From Actinoplanes regularis (lineage in GTDB: Bacteria; Actinomycetota; Actinomycetes; Mycobacteriales; Micromonosporaceae), in contig NZ_FZNR01000006.1 in NCBI RefSeq assembly GCF_900188005.1, positions 62,001 to 126,000 of the forward strand: a stretch of DNA of 64,000 nucleotides, read 5' to 3'. Under the pieces are notes generated by a model, which saw only the letters and a program-made list of their open reading frames with translations, was not told the DNA's origin and ran no database searches. This document shows, piece after piece, positions 61,128 to 64,000 of the stretch; position 1 is the first letter of the stretch, and every line of letters starts with the position of its first letter. The translations under genes and the position numbers were made by a program.

Positions 61128-61714
61128 TCAGACTGCGTGCGATGCCGGGCACGGTGACCGCCGTGGACCGGGAGTGGCAGGCCCGGGCGCGGCGGCTCAC
61201 CCTCGACTCGATCTACGACGTGCGGGCGGTGGCCGGGCGCTGGGCGGCCACGATCGGGTCGCTGACCGGGCTGCTCAGCCTGGTGGCGCTGGTCGCCGGG
61301 CCGCGGGCGGTGGATCAGCTGCCGGTCGGCTGGCGGATCGTCACCGGGGTCTGCGTGCTGGCCGCGATCGGTTGCGCCGGGCTTGCGACGTGGTGGGCCG
61401 CGGAGGCGGCGCAGGGCAGCATCGGTTCGGCGCTCAGCACGTACGCCCAGGTCCGGGACCGGTTCCGCGAGCAGGAACGGACCGCCGTGGCGCTCCTTCG
61501 CCGGGCGCGGATCCTGGTCGTCGCCGCGATGTCCGCGCTGGTCCTGGGCATCGCCCTGACCTGGTTCGTGCCCAAGCCGGAGACCACCGAATACCTGCTG
61601 GTCCGGCGGGGATCCGCGGTGTCCTGCATCCCGTTGAAGGACGGCCTCGCCCTCTCCCTCGCGATTGACGCGGCCTCGACCGTCACCGTCGTCAAGCGCT
61701 GCCCGGCGGGCTGA
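61124..61714 (+). CDS. Three-helix membrane protein of the caspase/ATPase cassette
   Basis: 196 residues from the GTG at 61124. A basic N-terminal segment is followed by three membrane helices (about 40-62, 66-90, 125-148) with an Arg/Glu-rich cytoplasmic stretch between helices 2 and 3, and a C-terminal extracellular part with two Cys (VSCIP, KRCPAG). Translationally coupled to the zinc-ribbon-like gene. Could be a membrane effector or anchor of the system (inference from context only). Confidence 0.7.
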   Translation: MIRLRAMPGTVTAVDREWQARARRLTLDSIYDVRAVAGRWAATIGSLTGLLSLVALVAGPRAVDQLPVGWRIVTGVCVLAAIGCAGLATWWAAEAAQGSIGSALSTYAQVRDRFREQERTAVALLRRARILVVAAMSALVLGIALTWFVPKPETTEYLLVRRGSAVSCIPLKDGLALSLAIDAASTVTVVKRCPAG

Positions 61715-61720
61715 GCGCCG

Positions 61721-61755
61721 CCGTGGGCCCGCCGGCTCTTCCGGCGGGCCCACGG
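61721..61755. terminator. Bidirectional terminator
   Basis: Perfect 15-bp stem (61721-61735/61741-61755) with a 5-nt loop between convergent genes ending at 61714 and 61762. Confidence 0.88.
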
Positions 61756-61761
61756 GCGGTG

Positions 61762-62757
61762 TCAGCCGATGGAGACGGTGGCGGAACCGATGACGATGCG
61801 GTGGTCGGAGCAGGAGCCGGCGGGGTATTCGCTGGTCGCGGCGTTCCCGGCGCAGTCGGTGGAGATGCCCAGGGAGTCACCGCTGTAGCTGCCGACGATC
61901 CGGCTCTGGCGGGCGAAAATGTGGTCGATCTTGGTGAGGGTGGAGCCGCACGGGGTCGGGTTGTTGACGTTCGGCCTGGTGGCGGTCCACTCGCCGTAAC
62001 CGAGGCAGTTGCCGGAGTCGTTGTCGTCCAGCTCGCGGTAGGCGCCGGTGTTGCCGGAGTTGTTCGGGACGTTGAGTGACGAGGAGTAGAAGCCGTTGAG
62101 CCGGCCGTAGTGCGGCTGGGCGTTGAGATCGCCGGCGAGCACCGCGGTGTGCCCGGAGTTGTTGAAGGCTTCGAGCTGGCCGAGCACGTCGGCGAGCTGA
62201 TGCCCGCTGTACAGGTTGCCGTCGGCGTCCTTGGTCTGCTCGGCGGTGATGTGCGTGCCGCAGAAGTGCATCTTGGGCTGGGCGGTCGGGTTCACGCAGG
62301 TGAGCGAGTGGATCTCACCGGTGGTGTCCGAGGTGAGCGTCCAGCGCTGAGCGCCGTCCAGCGGGTACCGGCTGAAGATCGCGTTGCCGAACGGGCCCTT
62401 CGCGTCACCCGGGGCGCACGCTCCCTTGGGGGTGGCCGGGGTGAAGCGAGCGAAGTTTGTGCTGTCCTGCGGGTAGCCGAGCTCCCGCAGTTCGGCGATC
62501 AGCGCGTTGAACTGGGTCTGACAGATTTCGTTGAAGACGGCGAAGTCCGCGTCGCGGTTGACGATGGACCGGGCGGCGACGCCGATCATGCCGTTGGTGG
62601 TGCTGCCCGCGTTGATCTTCGCGCCGGCGACGTTCCACGTCCAGAAGTTGTAGGCGACGTTGACCGCCGCCGACGCCGGGCCGGCCGGAGCGGCCACGAC
62701 ACCGACGGCGAGCAGCAGCGTGGCCGCGACGCGCGTGGCCCATCCCTTGGTTCGCAT
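61762..62757 (-). CDS. Secreted endonuclease/exonuclease/phosphatase-family protein (second paralog)
   Basis: 331 residues from the ATG at 62757. Signal peptide (TRVAATLLLAVGVVAAPAGPASA). EEP fold: FWTWNVAG, VFNEIC, CGTHIT, AGDLNAQPHYGR, KIDHIFAR, CSDHR. Same plan as the gene at 2360-3295, sharing GDxNAQP and YRELDD, but diverged elsewhere. Metal-dependent phosphodiesterase activity outside the cell is expected. Confidence 0.85.
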   Translation of the reverse strand: MRTKGWATRVAATLLLAVGVVAAPAGPASAAVNVAYNFWTWNVAGAKINAGSTTNGMIGVAARSIVNRDADFAVFNEICQTQFNALIAELRELGYPQDSTNFARFTPATPKGACAPGDAKGPFGNAIFSRYPLDGAQRWTLTSDTTGEIHSLTCVNPTAQPKMHFCGTHITAEQTKDADGNLYSGHQLADVLGQLEAFNNSGHTAVLAGDLNAQPHYGRLNGFYSSSLNVPNNSGNTGAYRELDDNDSGNCLGYGEWTATRPNVNNPTPCGSTLTKIDHIFARQSRIVGSYSGDSLGISTDCAGNAATSEYPAGSCSDHRIVIGSATVSIG

Positions 62758-62870
62758 GGAGATCTCCCCCGTAGAGTTCCGTTCGTATGGTTCGATATTC
62801 AAGATCATCCAACCACACGGGACCGCCGGCCCGGCGCCCGCGACGGAGGCGACCTGCGGCGGGATGCCGG

Positions 62871-63989
62871 TCAGGCGACTTCGCGGAGGCGGGCGGCGAT
62901 CTTCTCCGGGGTGGTGTCGCTGATCCAGGCGGCCATCGCCGACTCGACGCCGGCCAGATACTTCAGCTTGCCGGGCGCGCGCAGGACACTGAACACCTGC
63001 AGATGCAGCCGGAACAGGTCGCGGCCCAGGTGGACCGGGGCCTGGTGCACCCCGGCGATGTAGGGCAGCGGCTCCGGCCCGGGGAAGTACCGGTCGAGCC
63101 GCCCGAGCACGTCCAGGTAGATCCGGGCCAGGTCGTCGCGTTCCGGGCCGGTCAGCGCGGGCAGGTCGGCGACGTCGCGGTGCGGGGCCAGGTGCACCTC
63201 GACCGGCCAGCGCGCCGCCGCCGGCACGTAGGCGGTCCAGTGTTCGGAAGCGGTCACGATGCGGCTCCCGGCGCGCCGCTCCGCGTCCAGGACGTCGCGG
63301 AACAGGTTGCCGCCGGTCCGGTCCCGGTGCCGTTCGGCCATCTCCAGCATCCGGGCGGCCTTCGGCGGCACGAACGGGAACGCGTAGATCTGGCCGTGCG
63401 GGTGCGGCAGGGTCACCCCGATCTCCTCGCCGCGGTTCTCGAAGACGAACACGTGCTCGATGCCGGGCTGTTCACCCAGTTCGCGGGTGCGGTCGGCCCA
63501 GGCTTCGATGACGGTCCGGGCGCGGTGCGGGGTGAGGCTGCCGAACGACCCCTTCGGGGCCGAGGAGAAGCAGACCACCTCGGTACGACCACCGGCCGGC
63601 CGCACCGGCCACAGCGGATCGCCGTCGACGTGCCCGTCGAGCAGGTCGTTGCGCGGGGAGAACGACGGGAACCGGTTCTCGAAGACGACCACGTCGTAGC
63701 CGGCCTCGGCGATCTCGGTCGGGAACCCGCCCGGCACGGTCGGGGCCAGCGGGTCCTGATCGGCCGGTGGCATGAAGGTGCGGTCGTTGCGGTGTGCCGC
63801 CATCGCGATCCACTCGCCGGTCAGCTGGTCGTACCGGAGCTGGGCACCGCCCTTGAGCACCTCCTCGGCCGGCGGGAGCGGCCGGGTGTCCTCGGCCCGC
63901 CGGGCGGCGGCGCCGGAGACGTACGGCTCGGTGTCGTCGAAGTAGATGATCTCCCGGCCGTCGGCCATCCGCCGGGACGTCTTGCGCAC
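62871..63989 (-). CDS. galT: Galactose-1-phosphate uridylyltransferase
   Basis: 372 residues if the GTG at 63989 is the start; the frame stays open to the window edge, so the start is not certain. LPHPHGQIYAFPFVP carries the catalytic His-Pro-His. ENRFPSFSPRND and a C-terminal LGRDLFRLHLQVF segment also match GalT. It transfers UMP between UDP-glucose and galactose-1-phosphate in the Leloir pathway. It may be the first gene of a gal operon continuing outside this window, or part of one upstream. Confidence 0.93.
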   Translation of the reverse strand: MRKTSRRMADGREIIYFDDTEPYVSGAAARRAEDTRPLPPAEEVLKGGAQLRYDQLTGEWIAMAAHRNDRTFMPPADQDPLAPTVPGGFPTEIAEAGYDVVVFENRFPSFSPRNDLLDGHVDGDPLWPVRPAGGRTEVVCFSSAPKGSFGSLTPHRARTVIEAWADRTRELGEQPGIEHVFVFENRGEEIGVTLPHPHGQIYAFPFVPPKAARMLEMAERHRDRTGGNLFRDVLDAERRAGSRIVTASEHWTAYVPAAARWPVEVHLAPHRDVADLPALTGPERDDLARIYLDVLGRLDRYFPGPEPLPYIAGVHQAPVHLGRDLFRLHLQVFSVLRAPGKLKYLAGVESAMAAWISDTTPEKIAARLREVA

Positions 63990-64000
63990 CCGGTGTTCCG

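Noticed and set aside
1..64000. Insertion sequences, integrase or attachment sites
   Set aside because: No transposase, integrase or terminal inverted repeats were found, despite the unusual tRNA cluster.

Overview
The window is high-GC, gene-dense DNA from a filamentous actinobacterium. GTG starts, 1-4 bp stop/start overlaps, SigE-type sigma factors, a PucR regulator and many secreted hydrolases point that way. Micromonosporaceae (an Actinoplanes-like genome) is my best guess, made from gene content alone.

Layout. 1-5.1 kb: the end of a secreted protein, a membrane Ser/Thr kinase, a secreted nuclease/phosphatase-family protein, a secreted trypsin-fold protease and a small lipoprotein. 5.1-15.8 kb: two LacI regulators, a GlxA-type regulator, a GAPDH, membrane proteins, a secreted protein made of three near-identical 97-residue repeats, and a DUF1963 protein. 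15.9-27.9 kb: a pectin/uronate utilisation locus. A leftward operon (dehydrogenase, uxaC, hexuronate reductase, dehydrogenase, KdgF-like cupin, pectate lyase) and a rightward operon (LacI regulator, sugar ABC transporter, YesL-like protein) diverge from an intergenic region that carries two near-identical palindromic operators. 28-38 kb: a 60-bp tandem repeat tract, an AsnC/alanine dehydrogenase pair, a two-component system, and a PucR regulator beside a ferredoxin reductase/desaturase pair. 38-43.6 kb: an operon of PfkB kinase, ABC sugar importer and GH4 glycosidase. 43.6-50.6 kb: a Phd-like orphan, a DinB-like protein, a GAF protein, a PARG-like macrodomain protein, a sulfonate-type ABC importer and a ferric-reductase-like flavoprotein. 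51.2-55.9 kb: a SigE sigma factor with a membrane partner and a TAXI-TRAP importer. 55.9-61.7 kb: a 1601-residue caspase/HSP90-like ATPase/helical-repeat protein with two divergent small genes. 61.8-64 kb: a second secreted nuclease paralog and galT.

The most striking find is at 50.75-51.19 kb on the minus strand. A promoter is followed by a 15-codon ORF (MLCTYLYLAPDRWRG), a strong intrinsic terminator with a competing antiterminator helix, and then three tRNA genes: tRNA-Leu(GAG), tRNA-Tyr(GUA) and tRNA-Cys(GCA). The ORF is rich in exactly the codons these tRNAs read (UGU, UAC, CUC, UAU, CUC). This looks like a tRNA operon controlled by ribosome-mediated attenuation that senses its own products. 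Its tRNAs are atypical: the Leu tRNA lacks a long variable arm and the Tyr tRNA lacks U8. The second candidate for new biology is the caspase/HSP90-like ATPase/repeat cassette, which looks like a conflict or defence system.
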